NCBI GenBank assembly: GCA_026707745.1
Contig: JAPOWG010000118.1
Location: 1-46,594 of the forward strand
Length of the DNA: 46,594 nt
Source: Chloroflexota bacterium
GTDB lineage: Bacteria > Chloroflexota > Anaerolineae > Aggregatilineales > Phototrophicaceae
Direction of reading: 5' to 3'
The position numbers and the translations under genes were made by a program. The notes beneath the pieces were generated by a model. It had not been told where the DNA came from. It searched no databases and saw only the letters and a program-made list of their open reading frames with translations. Positions 8,498 through 17,178 of the stretch are shown piece by piece (position 1 is the first letter of the stretch; every line of letters starts with the position of its first letter).

Positions 8498-8980
8498 CTA
8501 GATCTCACGCACCCAGAATTGGGCACCGGCCAAGAGTTTTACATGTCTCCAGTTTCGCCATTGAAGTCTAAAGGTATGTGAGCCGGCGCCCAGATTCTGG
8601 AACAAGCGAGTAAAACTTTCCACGCGGCGATGGCTGTCTACTCTGAACCGCATAAGCCCATCCTCACCGCCTTGCCGAGTGCCGTCGAGAACTATGTCAA
8701 GACAGTTGTCCGTGTCGTTACTCGTTCCACGGTGAAACACGCCGTGAAAATGAACGAGCACACCTCCGCCAGCAGTGACAAGCGTCAGGTTCAAGTCATT
8801 GCTGTCGACGTCCTCGAAAAGATCGTGGGCCGTGTCTACATTGATATCTGCCGTCGTTGTGTGGGATACGATTGTTGAAAGTTGCCTCAAAGCCGCCAGA
8901 TTCTCGTTCATCGCATTCAGGTCAGCGGCGGCAACCAGTTCTCCGGTACTCCAGTCGGTTTTTGGGGTTGTCCAAGCCAT
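8498..8980 (-). CDS. phage-tail-like WTTPKTDW protein, paralog C
   Basis: 160 residues, closest to the M81 gene and probably nearest the ancestral arrangement, because its upstream region runs intact into the M81 3' end. It begins M-A-W-T-T-P-K-T-D-W and ends A-G-A-Q-F-W-V-R-E-I like its paralogs. ATG 8980 has AAAGGAG 7 nt upstream; the longer frame from 9103 is leader sequence read through. Loop sequences after H-F-H-G (H-R-G-T-S-N-D-T-D-N) and before the C-terminal block (N-W-R-H-V-K-L-L) differ from B. No export signal is visible. Role unknown; see paralog A for the family reasoning. Confidence 0.75.
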   Translation of the reverse strand: MAWTTPKTDWSTGELVAAADLNAMNENLAALRQLSTIVSHTTTADINVDTAHDLFEDVDSNDLNLTLVTAGGGVLVHFHGVFHRGTSNDTDNCLDIVLDGTRQGGEDGLMRFRVDSHRRVESFTRLFQNLGAGSHTFRLQWRNWRHVKLLAGAQFWVREI

Positions 8981-9105
8981 TGTGTTACTCCTTTTTGATT
9001 TCTTCAGTTTATCGTCTAATCTTGTATGGTCCTGCCAGGAGCAGGTCGGCGAATCTGTCGTGCAGGCTTCTTCTGTCACAAGCCAATTAACATGACAGAA
9101 CATTA

Positions 9106-9162
9106 TTACCGCGTACTGTGGAATCGGTCATCAGCAATCGTTGCTTGATCTTCTCCTTTCAT
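9106..9162 (-). promoter_or_regulatory. leader of paralog C with 18-codon mini-ORF
   Basis: M-K-G-E-D-Q-A-T-I-A-D-D-R-F, ending S-T-R: same length as leader A with a few conservative changes, ATG 182 nt before the gene start. The CCTGC/GCAGG hairpin is at 9031-9045. This is part of the 500-bp gap 8981-9480, which also holds the palindrome at 9206-9221 and the duplicated segment from 9341. Confidence 0.4.
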
Positions 9163-9205
9163 TTGCGGGCATGATGTCAAATTAGCATGTTTGTTCTGGG
9201 AAAAT

Positions 9206-9221
9206 GCGACTAAATGGTCGC
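9206..9221 (-). promoter_or_regulatory. hyphenated palindrome, candidate operator C
   Basis: GCGAC-6 nt-GTCGC, 44 nt before the leader mini-ORF, matching 7069-7084. A second imperfect inverted repeat ATACGAA/TTCGTAT follows at 9231-9249 and is only partly kept in copy A. Confidence 0.35.
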
Positions 9222-9340
9222 GTTATTGGGATACGAACGAAATTCGTATTGTATTTATACATATGACTAATACTTATGGAATTGCTGAGCGTTTCCATTC
9301 AAAAGGAAGCGCAATCCGGGTCATCCATCCGGAATGATCC

Positions 9341-9530
9341 CAGCGCAGGGGCGAGATTATGCATCGGGAGTGTTTATCGGCTGCGAGCCTGCGGAATGCC
9401 AGCTATTGCAGCTGGATAGGCAATCTCACAGATGAGCGATTTTTGTGTTCAGATTTTGGGATGGCTATATGCAGTAGAGCTCAGGCGAAGGGATCATCCA
9501 CCCAGGGATATTTATTGAGGTCGGCGCGCT
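9341..9530. repeat. duplicated segment, reference copy
   Basis: Counterpart of 7211-7400. Its last ~50 bp is the genuine 3' end of the M81 gene, so the duplication junction lies inside that gene. Confidence 0.7.
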
Positions 9531-10944
9531 GATAAGGGATTTCCGTGAAGAGCGGCGGAATGGCGCCGGGACCGGCCATATAGATGATCTCGTCGGCGAT
9601 GGGGGAGAAGCCGGCGTAGAAATGCTGGGTCGATTTGACCACCAGCAGCCGTTTCGATTGCGGATCAATGCCGCAGTTCGAGAAGACCGTGGGACTGAAG
9701 ACTTGTCCGCGCTGGCTATTGACGATGATGTCAATGCCCTGGCAGCGAAGGGCGACGGAATCCCCGCAGTCAATGGCAACCGGTCCCTCGGTCTGCGTCC
9801 ATTCCTGTTTCATATCGGCGATAATGCCGGTGACGGTCACCCGCAGGTCGAGCGGATCGCCCGACATGGGACCCATCTTGCCGCCGAGGCGCAGATCCAG
9901 CCTCGCGCCCTCTCCGGCCGACATGGCCACCTGGACGGCGACTGGATCCCAGATCATGCCTAGGGCGACATCGGCCGCGCCGCGCTTGAGCAGCGCCCGC
10001 AGCGCGAAGGTGGAATCGCTGGGCGCGCCGCCGCCGGCATTGTCCGATTGGTCGGCGATGACAACCAAGCCCGATTCTCTAGCCAGAGCCTTGTCAAGCG
10101 CTTGATCCAGCGGCAGCGAATTCGGATCAAGCTCGTGACGCATGGCGAAGAGTCTTTCGCCGAATTCACGCGCCAGTTGAGCCGCCAAATCGGAATCGTT
10201 GTCGGTGACCGCCAGCATTTGCGTTCCACAGCTGGGCACATCGCCCCAGGGGAAACAGTGCGCCAGCGAAAGCGAAAGCACAGCCGGGTCCTTTTCGCGC
10301 GCGATCATGGCGTCGACGAAAGCGCGCATCGGCTCGAAGGGCGTCAGGTAGAGGCCGATCATCTTGGGATCGAAGATGGCCATGGTCGGTTGGGTCTCGC
10401 CCTCGGCGGCATCGGCGATGATACTGAAGAGTTCCTCGGCGCGATCGTTGATGTCGACATGCGGGTACTCCTTGAAGATGACGATGGCGTCTGTCATGTC
10501 AATCAAGGTTTGCGTGAGGTCGCAATGCAGGTCGAGTTCGACGCCGATCTTGACATCGGGACCGACGATCTGCCGGACGCGGGTGACGATATCGGTTTCG
10601 CAGTCGTCGTAGCCTTCCGCAACCATCGCGCCATGTAGCGGGAGCAGGACGATATCGACCGGCATGGCCGCTTCCAGCGCCGCCAGCAGCTCATCGCGCA
10701 GACTTTCGTAGACCGAGCGCACGGTTGTGCCCGCCGGTTGGGCAAAGGCGTAGAGACTGAATATGTAGTTCCAGCCGCGTTCCTGGCAGCGACGGCGGAA
10801 GATATTGAAGGCGCCGCCAAAGCCGCCGAGATCCATGGTTTCGTCCAAGTCGGCGGCGCGGATGACCTCGAAGTCAGTCATGCCGGTCGGCATAGGGGAA
10901 AAGGTGTTGGTCTCTGTTGCGATTCCGCCCACGAAAACTTTCAT
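9481..10944 (-). CDS. M81 (MlrC-like) metallopeptidase
   Basis: 487 residues with the two-part M81 architecture (N-terminal DUF1485-type domain, C-terminal MlrC domain). Probable zinc-site residues are Glu11 in E-T-N-T-F, His104 in L-H-G-A-M, and Asp138/His140 in E-L-D-L-H; the 34-residue distance from His104 to Asp138 agrees with the MlrC zinc site as I recall it. The named member, MlrC, hydrolyses linearised microcystin, but M81 proteins are widespread and most have unknown peptide or amidohydrolase substrates. Start ATG 10944 has AAGGGA 9 nt upstream and gives the typical M-K-V-F-V-G-G start; the frame from 11004 has no support. No signal peptide. It is divergent from the racemase operon at 11139. 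Confidence 0.9.
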   Translation of the reverse strand: MKVFVGGIATETNTFSPMPTGMTDFEVIRAADLDETMDLGGFGGAFNIFRRRCQERGWNYIFSLYAFAQPAGTTVRSVYESLRDELLAALEAAMPVDIVLLPLHGAMVAEGYDDCETDIVTRVRQIVGPDVKIGVELDLHCDLTQTLIDMTDAIVIFKEYPHVDINDRAEELFSIIADAAEGETQPTMAIFDPKMIGLYLTPFEPMRAFVDAMIAREKDPAVLSLSLAHCFPWGDVPSCGTQMLAVTDNDSDLAAQLAREFGERLFAMRHELDPNSLPLDQALDKALARESGLVVIADQSDNAGGGAPSDSTFALRALLKRGAADVALGMIWDPVAVQVAMSAGEGARLDLRLGGKMGPMSGDPLDLRVTVTGIIADMKQEWTQTEGPVAIDCGDSVALRCQGIDIIVNSQRGQVFSPTVFSNCGIDPQSKRLLVVKSTQHFYAGFSPIADEIIYMAGPGAIPPLFTEIPYQRADLNKYPWVDDPFA

Positions 10945-11021
10945 TGGGGATCGTCCCTTCGCTTGAATGCTGTCAACTATAGACTTTCGCCCGGCGATGT
11001 GCAACTTATTCTGCGCTAAGT

Positions 11022-11050
11022 TTTACAAGGGCAAGTCGGCTTGCTATAAT
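11022..11050 (+). promoter_or_regulatory. sigma-70 promoter for racemase/peptide-import operon
   Basis: TTTACA (11022-11027, 5 of 6 matches to the -35 consensus), a 17-nt spacer and a perfect TATAAT (11045-11050). Transcription would start near 11057, giving a ~80-nt leader before the TTG start at 11139. It lies in the 194-bp divergent gap shared with the M81 gene. Confidence 0.65.
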
Positions 11051-11138
11051 TGATGGACTTTGCTCATACGCCGCTGCCGTCGAGAAGCACCATGTCTTCA
11101 TCTTTCCGCGGCATAACCGTGGCGAAAAGGACGATGAT

Positions 11139-12296
11139 TTGAAGCCGATAACGATTAAGTCCGTTCAGTTGCACACAGTGCTACTGCCCTACTTGCGTCC
11201 ATTTGAGACCAGCTTCGGCGCAGAAACGCACAAGGTAGCGGTGCTGGTGGAGTTGACCACGGAGACCGGCGTGGTAGGCTGGGGCGAATGCTCGATTGAG
11301 CTGTGGCCCGGCTATGGACACGAGACCAGCGAGACGGCGACGCACATCTTGTCACAGTTCTTGGCCCCGGCGGTGGTCGGCGAGACTCTGGATCACCCGA
11401 CCGATTTTCCGGCGCTGATTCGGCGCTTCCGCGGCAATCATCATGCGCGGGCCGGGCTGGAAGCGGCGGTTTGGGATGCCTTTGCCAAGAGCAACGAATT
11501 GCGCCTGACCGACTGTTTCGCCCATTATGCGCCCGACGGGCACGCAACGGAGGGACAAGCGACGGTGGGCGTCAGCATCGGCATTCAGGAATCGCTGGAT
11601 GCGACTGTGGCGGCGGTAGCCGCGCGCCTGCACCAGGGTTATTGTCGCATCAAGCTGAAGATCAAGCGCGGCTGGGATATCGAGGTTGCGCGGGCAGTGC
11701 GGGCGCGATTTCCCGATATTCTGCTGATGCTGGATGCCAACAGCGACTATAGTATCGGGGATGCCGAGCATTTGGCAACTTTGGATCAGTTCAACTTGCT
11801 CATGATAGAGCAGCCGCTGTCCCACGATGACATCTATCAGCACGGCGTTTTGCAGTCGCGCATGGCTACGCCGATTTGCCTGGACGAGAGCGTCAAGTCG
11901 GCGAGCGACTTGCTTGTGGCGCTGCAAGTGGGCGCGATAGGCATCCTGAACTTGAAGCCGGCGCGTGTGGGTGGCTTCAGCGAATGCCTCGAGATTTATC
12001 GTATCTGCGTCGAGAATGATCTGCCGCTTTGGATTGGCGGCATGTTGGAATGCGGCATTGGCCGCTCGGCCAACCTGTCCTTTGCGGCATTGCCCGCGGT
12101 CAACTTGCCGTCGGATATCTCGGCGACCGACCGTTATTTTGATCCTGATTTGACGGAACCGCCATTTATTTTGGCCGACGACAGTACACTGGCGGTGGCT
12201 GATGGAACGGGCATCGGCATCGACCTGCAAAGGGATCGCCTTGAAGTCGCGAAGCAAGCCTGGCGTGACAACTATCCTTACGCGGGCGGGGCCTGA
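11139..12296 (+). CDS. enolase-superfamily N-succinylamino acid racemase / OSBS-like
   Basis: 385 residues. Catalytic residues of the MLE subgroup are all visible: K-L-K (Lys172, Lys174), metal ligands Asp199 (L-D-A), Glu224 (I-E-Q-P) and Asp249 (L-D-E), and Lys273 (L-K-P-A-R). The C-terminal W-I-G-G-M-L-E-x-G-I-G-R is the signature shared by o-succinylbenzoate synthase and N-succinylamino acid racemase, rather than dipeptide epimerase. No other menaquinone gene is near, so racemisation of N-acyl amino acids is the better guess. The start is TTG 11139, with AAAAGGA 7 nt upstream; no in-frame ATG or GTG competes. It is first in an operon with a beta-lactamase-fold hydrolase (2-nt gap) and a peptide importer. 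Confidence 0.88.
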   Translation: MKPITIKSVQLHTVLLPYLRPFETSFGAETHKVAVLVELTTETGVVGWGECSIELWPGYGHETSETATHILSQFLAPAVVGETLDHPTDFPALIRRFRGNHHARAGLEAAVWDAFAKSNELRLTDCFAHYAPDGHATEGQATVGVSIGIQESLDATVAAVAARLHQGYCRIKLKIKRGWDIEVARAVRARFPDILLMLDANSDYSIGDAEHLATLDQFNLLMIEQPLSHDDIYQHGVLQSRMATPICLDESVKSASDLLVALQVGAIGILNLKPARVGGFSECLEIYRICVENDLPLWIGGMLECGIGRSANLSFAALPAVNLPSDISATDRYFDPDLTEPPFILADDSTLAVADGTGIGIDLQRDRLEVAKQAWRDNYPYAGGA

Positions 12297-12298
12297 CC

Positions 12299-13216
12299 AT
12301 GAGCCTGGCTGAGACAATCGCGGGCATTGCAGAGGCGGCTGACATCCATGTCGGCGTGGCGGTCTGGCATATTGAATCGGGCCAACAAGTCGCCGTTAAC
12401 GGCGACGAGCCCTTCCCGATGGCGAGCACCTTCAAAATTCCCATACTGGCGACCGCCTGCCGACAGCTCGTCAGGGGCGAGCTAAGCCTCGACGCGCGCC
12501 TTTCCCTCAGTGACGAGGACAAGAGCCTGGGTAGTGGCATCTTGCCTTACTTCGAGAGCGGCTTGCAGCCGACCATGCGCGACCTGCTGACTTTGATGAT
12601 CATCATCAGCGACAATACCGCGACCGACATGATGGTGGAGGCCCTCGGCGGCGCGGCGGTTATCGAAGGAACCATGCGCGAGATCGGGCTGGACGAGATT
12701 TACTTCAAGCACAATTGCAAGGAATTGCTGCGCTATTTGTTCCCCGAGGAAGTTGTGAATTTGCCGCTGGATGAGTTGATCGCCTGGAGCACGAAGCATG
12801 ATATTTTGCGTGATGGCCTGGCATTCAGCAAGGGACCGGAGAATAACGTCTGCACAGCCAATGCCATGAACAAGCTGCTGCATAAGATCTATAACGGGGA
12901 ACTCTTCGATGGCGATGCGAGGGAGATCGCCATCGATATTCTGCTCAAGCAACAATTCAATCTGCGCCTGTCGCGTTTCTTGCCGCTGGGCGTCAAAGTC
13001 GCGCACAAAACGGGTACCATTGGTGGCATCCGCAATGACAGCGGTATCATCATGATTGGCGATAGGAATCATGTGATTTTGACGATTTTCACCGAATGGG
13101 ATGAGGCGCCTTACTGGGACAAGCCGGCGGCCCATCATCAACGTGTTTTCGAAGTCGAGAGTGCGATGGGCGAGATTGGCCGCGCCGCGTATGACGCCTT
13201 TCTGAAGCGAGACTGA
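12299..13216 (+). CDS. class A beta-lactamase-fold serine hydrolase
   Basis: 305 residues with the penicilloyl-serine transferase motifs S-T-F-K (Ser43, Lys46), S-D-N (104-106) and K-T-G (237-239). Two things are odd. There is no signal peptide, so it should stay in the cytosol, unlike true beta-lactamases. The stretch between S-D-N and K-T-G is ~30 residues longer than in TEM-type enzymes and I see no E-x-x-L-N omega-loop motif supplying the deacylating Glu. It may therefore be a peptidase, esterase or amidase rather than a resistance enzyme. It begins 2 nt after the racemase stop, so translation is probably coupled and the substrate is probably related (N-acyl or D-amino-acid peptide). Confidence 0.85.
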   Translation: MSLAETIAGIAEAADIHVGVAVWHIESGQQVAVNGDEPFPMASTFKIPILATACRQLVRGELSLDARLSLSDEDKSLGSGILPYFESGLQPTMRDLLTLMIIISDNTATDMMVEALGGAAVIEGTMREIGLDEIYFKHNCKELLRYLFPEEVVNLPLDELIAWSTKHDILRDGLAFSKGPENNVCTANAMNKLLHKIYNGELFDGDAREIAIDILLKQQFNLRLSRFLPLGVKVAHKTGTIGGIRNDSGIIMIGDRNHVILTIFTEWDEAPYWDKPAAHHQRVFEVESAMGEIGRAAYDAFLKRD

Positions 13217-13387
13217 CTTGGATCAAGCCGCTCAATGGCGGCCAGGAGCTTCGAGGAATGTCGCGTTTGCGCTCTGAACGGAGGCGCAAGATAAGCAGTT
13301 TGGGCAGTTCAGAAAAGGGGGCCTTATCGGTAGAAATGTAGCGCAAGGTGCTTTTGATCGTATTGTCTATTTCAGGAGGAAGTGAAC

Positions 13388-14980
13388 GTGTTTAAGTCAA
13401 GACTGGCTATTCTTGTTCTGCTGCTGCTTGCATTTGTGATGCTGAGCGGCGCGGTTATGGCGCAAGACATGATGGAAGGCAAGGGCGGTACTTTGGTCGT
13501 GGCCGATGCCAATTCCAATACCTCGCTCGATCCATTTGTATCGTCCTGGCATAGTTGGCCGCATTACGCCATTTATCCCACCCTGTTCGCGCGCGCCGAG
13601 GATATGAGTTATATCGGCTTCCTGGCAGACACCTGGGAAGTATCGGAAGATTCCAAGGCTTTGACTATTAACCTGATCGACTTTGCTACATTTACCGATG
13701 GCACGCCGATTGACGCGGAAGCGATCAAATGGAATCTGGATCGCTATGCCAATCCGGACACGGGCGCCTCGCAGGGTCGCGATTTGATCGGCTTGTTGGA
13801 TGAAGTCGAAATTAACGGCGATTACAGCTTTACCATGCACTTGTCCTCGCCCTATGCGCCGTTGTTCTTCGTGCTTTCCGGCTTGGAAATCGTTTCGCCA
13901 GCGGCCTATGAAGCCCTGGGACCCGACGACTTTGGCACCAGCCCAGTCGGCGGCGGACCTTTCATCTTCAAGGAATTGGTCACGGACAACTATGTGCTCT
14001 TCGAGCGCAATCCCGATTTCACCTGGGCGCCGGAAGAATTGTACGATCACCCGGGTCCGGTCTTTCTGGACGCATTGCAGATCCTGTTCATCGGCGAAGA
14101 GCAGACCGTTTTGGCAGCGCTGGAAACCGGCGAAGTGTCGCTGGCAGGCATCCCGACGCAGAACCTGGCGGATGCCCAAGCCAATCCTGATATCGATGTT
14201 CACATCGCGCAGTTGAACCAGATTCGTTATGTCGGCTTCAATACCTCGAAGGATCCCTGGACCAACCCGGATCTGCGGCGCGCCTTCGCTTATGCCACCA
14301 ACCGTGAAGAATTCGTCACCCTGGCCTGGGAAGATTTGGCGCAGCCGCTCTATCAGCCGCTGCCGCCGACTATCTGGGGCCACAACCCCGAGTTGGACGC
14401 GATCGCCCCAAGCTTTGACCCGGACAAGGCGAGCGAACTGCTCGATTCGCTGGGCTATGTCGATGTCGATGGCGATGGCTTGCGCGAAGACCCCGACGGG
14501 TCTGCCTGGTCGGTTCCGCTAGCCACAGCCTCGCCGGACGAATGGCGCCGCCAGGCGGAAGTGCTGGAAGCGCAGTGGCGCGATGTTGGTATCCCGCTGG
14601 AGATCCAGTTGCTGGAATTCTCCGCTTTGATCGACCTGACCACGACCGGCACGCACGACCTGTTCCTATTGCTTTATGGCTACAGCGATCCCAGCATCCT
14701 GACTTACTTCTTCGATCCGGCACGCAAGGGCGGCAGCAACCGCGCCTGGTTCTCCACGGACGAACTCACCGGTTTGCTGAATGCGGCCGACACGCAATTG
14801 GATCCGGTCTTGCGTTACGAAGCGGTGACAGCGGTCAGCGAATACATCATTGAGGCGTCGCCCTGGGTCTATTTGGCGGTACCGCCGGCCTTGACCGGTG
14901 TACGCGCCGAACTGGAAAACTGGCGCATCCATCCGGACTTGAGTTTCCTGTACTGGAATGCTTACTTCGAGACGGAGTAA
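13388..14980 (+). CDS. peptide ABC transporter substrate-binding protein (SBP family 5)
   Basis: 530 residues. The Sec signal peptide runs to about residue 24 (positive start, L/V-rich core, then V-M-A before Q-D); there is no lipobox Cys. The mature part has the family-5 landmarks W-E-V-S-E-D, F-T-D-G-T-P-I-D-A-E-A-I-K-W-N-L and a late D-P-A-x-x-G-G-S-N motif. GTG 13388 is preferred to GTG 13382 because AGGAGGA (13374-13380) is 7 nt before the former and only 1 nt before the latter. It binds extracellular oligopeptides or similar ligands for the two permeases that follow. The 171-bp gap before it shows nothing else I can name. Confidence 0.93.
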   Translation: MFKSRLAILVLLLLAFVMLSGAVMAQDMMEGKGGTLVVADANSNTSLDPFVSSWHSWPHYAIYPTLFARAEDMSYIGFLADTWEVSEDSKALTINLIDFATFTDGTPIDAEAIKWNLDRYANPDTGASQGRDLIGLLDEVEINGDYSFTMHLSSPYAPLFFVLSGLEIVSPAAYEALGPDDFGTSPVGGGPFIFKELVTDNYVLFERNPDFTWAPEELYDHPGPVFLDALQILFIGEEQTVLAALETGEVSLAGIPTQNLADAQANPDIDVHIAQLNQIRYVGFNTSKDPWTNPDLRRAFAYATNREEFVTLAWEDLAQPLYQPLPPTIWGHNPELDAIAPSFDPDKASELLDSLGYVDVDGDGLREDPDGSAWSVPLATASPDEWRRQAEVLEAQWRDVGIPLEIQLLEFSALIDLTTTGTHDLFLLLYGYSDPSILTYFFDPARKGGSNRAWFSTDELTGLLNAADTQLDPVLRYEAVTAVSEYIIEASPWVYLAVPPALTGVRAELENWRIHPDLSFLYWNAYFETE

Positions 14981-14982
14981 AT

Positions 14983-15241
14983 GTCCCCCATCCCCGGCCC
15001 CTTCTCCACAAAGGGCCGAGAAGAGGACTTGTTTGAAGACATCAACGGGTCAGCTTATTGCTGACCCCTACAAGTTTCATCGCGAAACTTGTAGGGGCGA
15101 CCTGCGGTCAGTGTCTACGCGACCTATCAGATCGCCCGAGAATCACCGAAATAATCTCAGGTTTTGCGGCGATATCGAGCCTGATGAAAACATGTCCGAT
15201 TCTCAGGCCTATAAAGGGGGAAGGGGAGATTCGCTAAGTTG
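14983..15241. repeat. repeat remnants and overlapping hairpins between binding protein and permease
   Basis: The 361-bp gap 14981-15341 starts with a C-rich remnant of the CCCATCCCCGGCCCCTTC repeat. It then has hairpin 1 (GGGTCAG/CTGACCC, 15047-15067) and hairpin 2, a perfect 14-bp stem (CCCCTACAAGTTTC/GAAACTTGTAGGGG, 15065-15097). They share three bases, so they cannot both form fully. A GACC/GGTC stem and a further C/G-rich remnant (15215-15255) follow. Besides being repeat debris, this could reduce read-through from binding protein to permeases. No gene is visible here. Confidence 0.55.
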
Positions 15242-15341
15242 AGAAAGTCCCTTCCTTATTTCGGGTCGTGAAGGTCGTGTAGATACTGACTGCCGACTCT
15301 GACCAAGCGGGGAGGGACTCAAAATTGCCAAAGCGGGGCAA

Positions 15342-16286
<945 letters not shown>

Positions 16287-16295
16287 GCGTCGACC

Positions 16296-17165
16296 ATGAG
16301 CCAGTTGCAAGGCGCCGAACATCCAACCGGCTTATACGAACTGGCCATCCTGAAGTTTGTCCGGAATCGCGTGGCGGTTGTTGGCCTCCTTTGCCTGGCC
16401 CTGATTGTGCTGGCGGTCCTCTTCGCGGACATTGTCACGCCCTATGATCCCATCGAGCGCAATACGCCGGAACGCAACCTGGGACCGTCGCTGGCGCATC
16501 CCTTTGGCACCGACAAGTTAGGCCGCGATATCATGAGCCGCGTCTTGTATGGCGGACGCGTGTCCTTGCAGGTCGGCTTCTTGTCGATCGCGCTTACCAC
16601 GCTGGTCAGCGTGCCGCTGGGACTGATCGGCGGTTTCGTCGGCGGCCTGGTCGATGACTTCATCATGCGCGTGATGGACTTGATCCTGGCGTTCCCGGGG
16701 CTGATTTTGGCGATTTGGCTGGTGAGCCTGTTGGGCTCTAACATGACGAATGTGATATTCGCCATCGCCTTCTTTTCCCTGCCGACCTATGCCCGTCTCA
16801 TCCGAGGCGTTACCTTGTCCATCCGCGAGATGGAATACGTGATGGCGGCGCGCAGTATGGGCGCGGGCGCGCCCCGCATCATGTTTTTCCACGTATTGCC
16901 CGGGGTGCTGGGACCCTTGATCGTATTGACGACGCTGGGCGTATCCGGCGCCATTGTCACCGGCGCCAGTTTGAGCTTTCTGGGTCTGGGCGTCAGCCCG
17001 CCGACGCCGGAATGGGGCGCGATGCTGGCCGACGGGCGCAATTATATGCGGACGCAGTGGTGGATCGCTGTTTTCCCCGGCATCACCATCACCCTGGTTG
17101 TGCTGATCTTGAATATCATCGGCGACGCCTTGCGCGACGCGCTTGATCCCAACGTTCGCGCCTGA
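16296..17165 (+). CDS. peptide ABC transporter permease (DppC type)
   Basis: 289 residues with N-terminal cytosolic stretch, L-G-T-D-K/F-G-T-D-K-L-G-R-D periplasmic motif and the EAA loop M-A-A-R-S-M-G-A-G-A-P-R-I-M-F-F-H-V. Starts 9 nt after the DppB-type gene and is the last gene of this operon. It converges on the RpiR regulator with only 13 bp between the stops, and no terminator is visible in that gap. Confidence 0.93.
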   Translation: MSQLQGAEHPTGLYELAILKFVRNRVAVVGLLCLALIVLAVLFADIVTPYDPIERNTPERNLGPSLAHPFGTDKLGRDIMSRVLYGGRVSLQVGFLSIALTTLVSVPLGLIGGFVGGLVDDFIMRVMDLILAFPGLILAIWLVSLLGSNMTNVIFAIAFFSLPTYARLIRGVTLSIREMEYVMAARSMGAGAPRIMFFHVLPGVLGPLIVLTTLGVSGAIVTGASLSFLGLGVSPPTPEWGAMLADGRNYMRTQWWIAVFPGITITLVVLILNIIGDALRDALDPNVRA

Positions 17166-17178
17166 GCTTCCATCATCT

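Noticed and set aside
8981..9103. 41-residue N-terminal extension of paralog C
   Set aside because: ATG 8980 has a strong ribosome site and matches the paralogs; the extension is leader sequence.
6286..9480. Prophage or contractile injection system
   Set aside because: Only the tail-like paralogs are present; no capsid, sheath, baseplate, terminase, lysis or integrase gene is seen in the window.
9481..10944. Microcystin degradation (mlr) cluster
   Set aside because: M81 and S12 proteins are both present, but M81 is widespread, the two genes are 33 kb apart, and no MlrA-type membrane protease or MlrD-type transporter is seen.
12299..13216. Antibiotic-resistance beta-lactamase
   Set aside because: No export signal, no recognisable E-x-x-L-N motif, and an operon context of racemase and peptide uptake.
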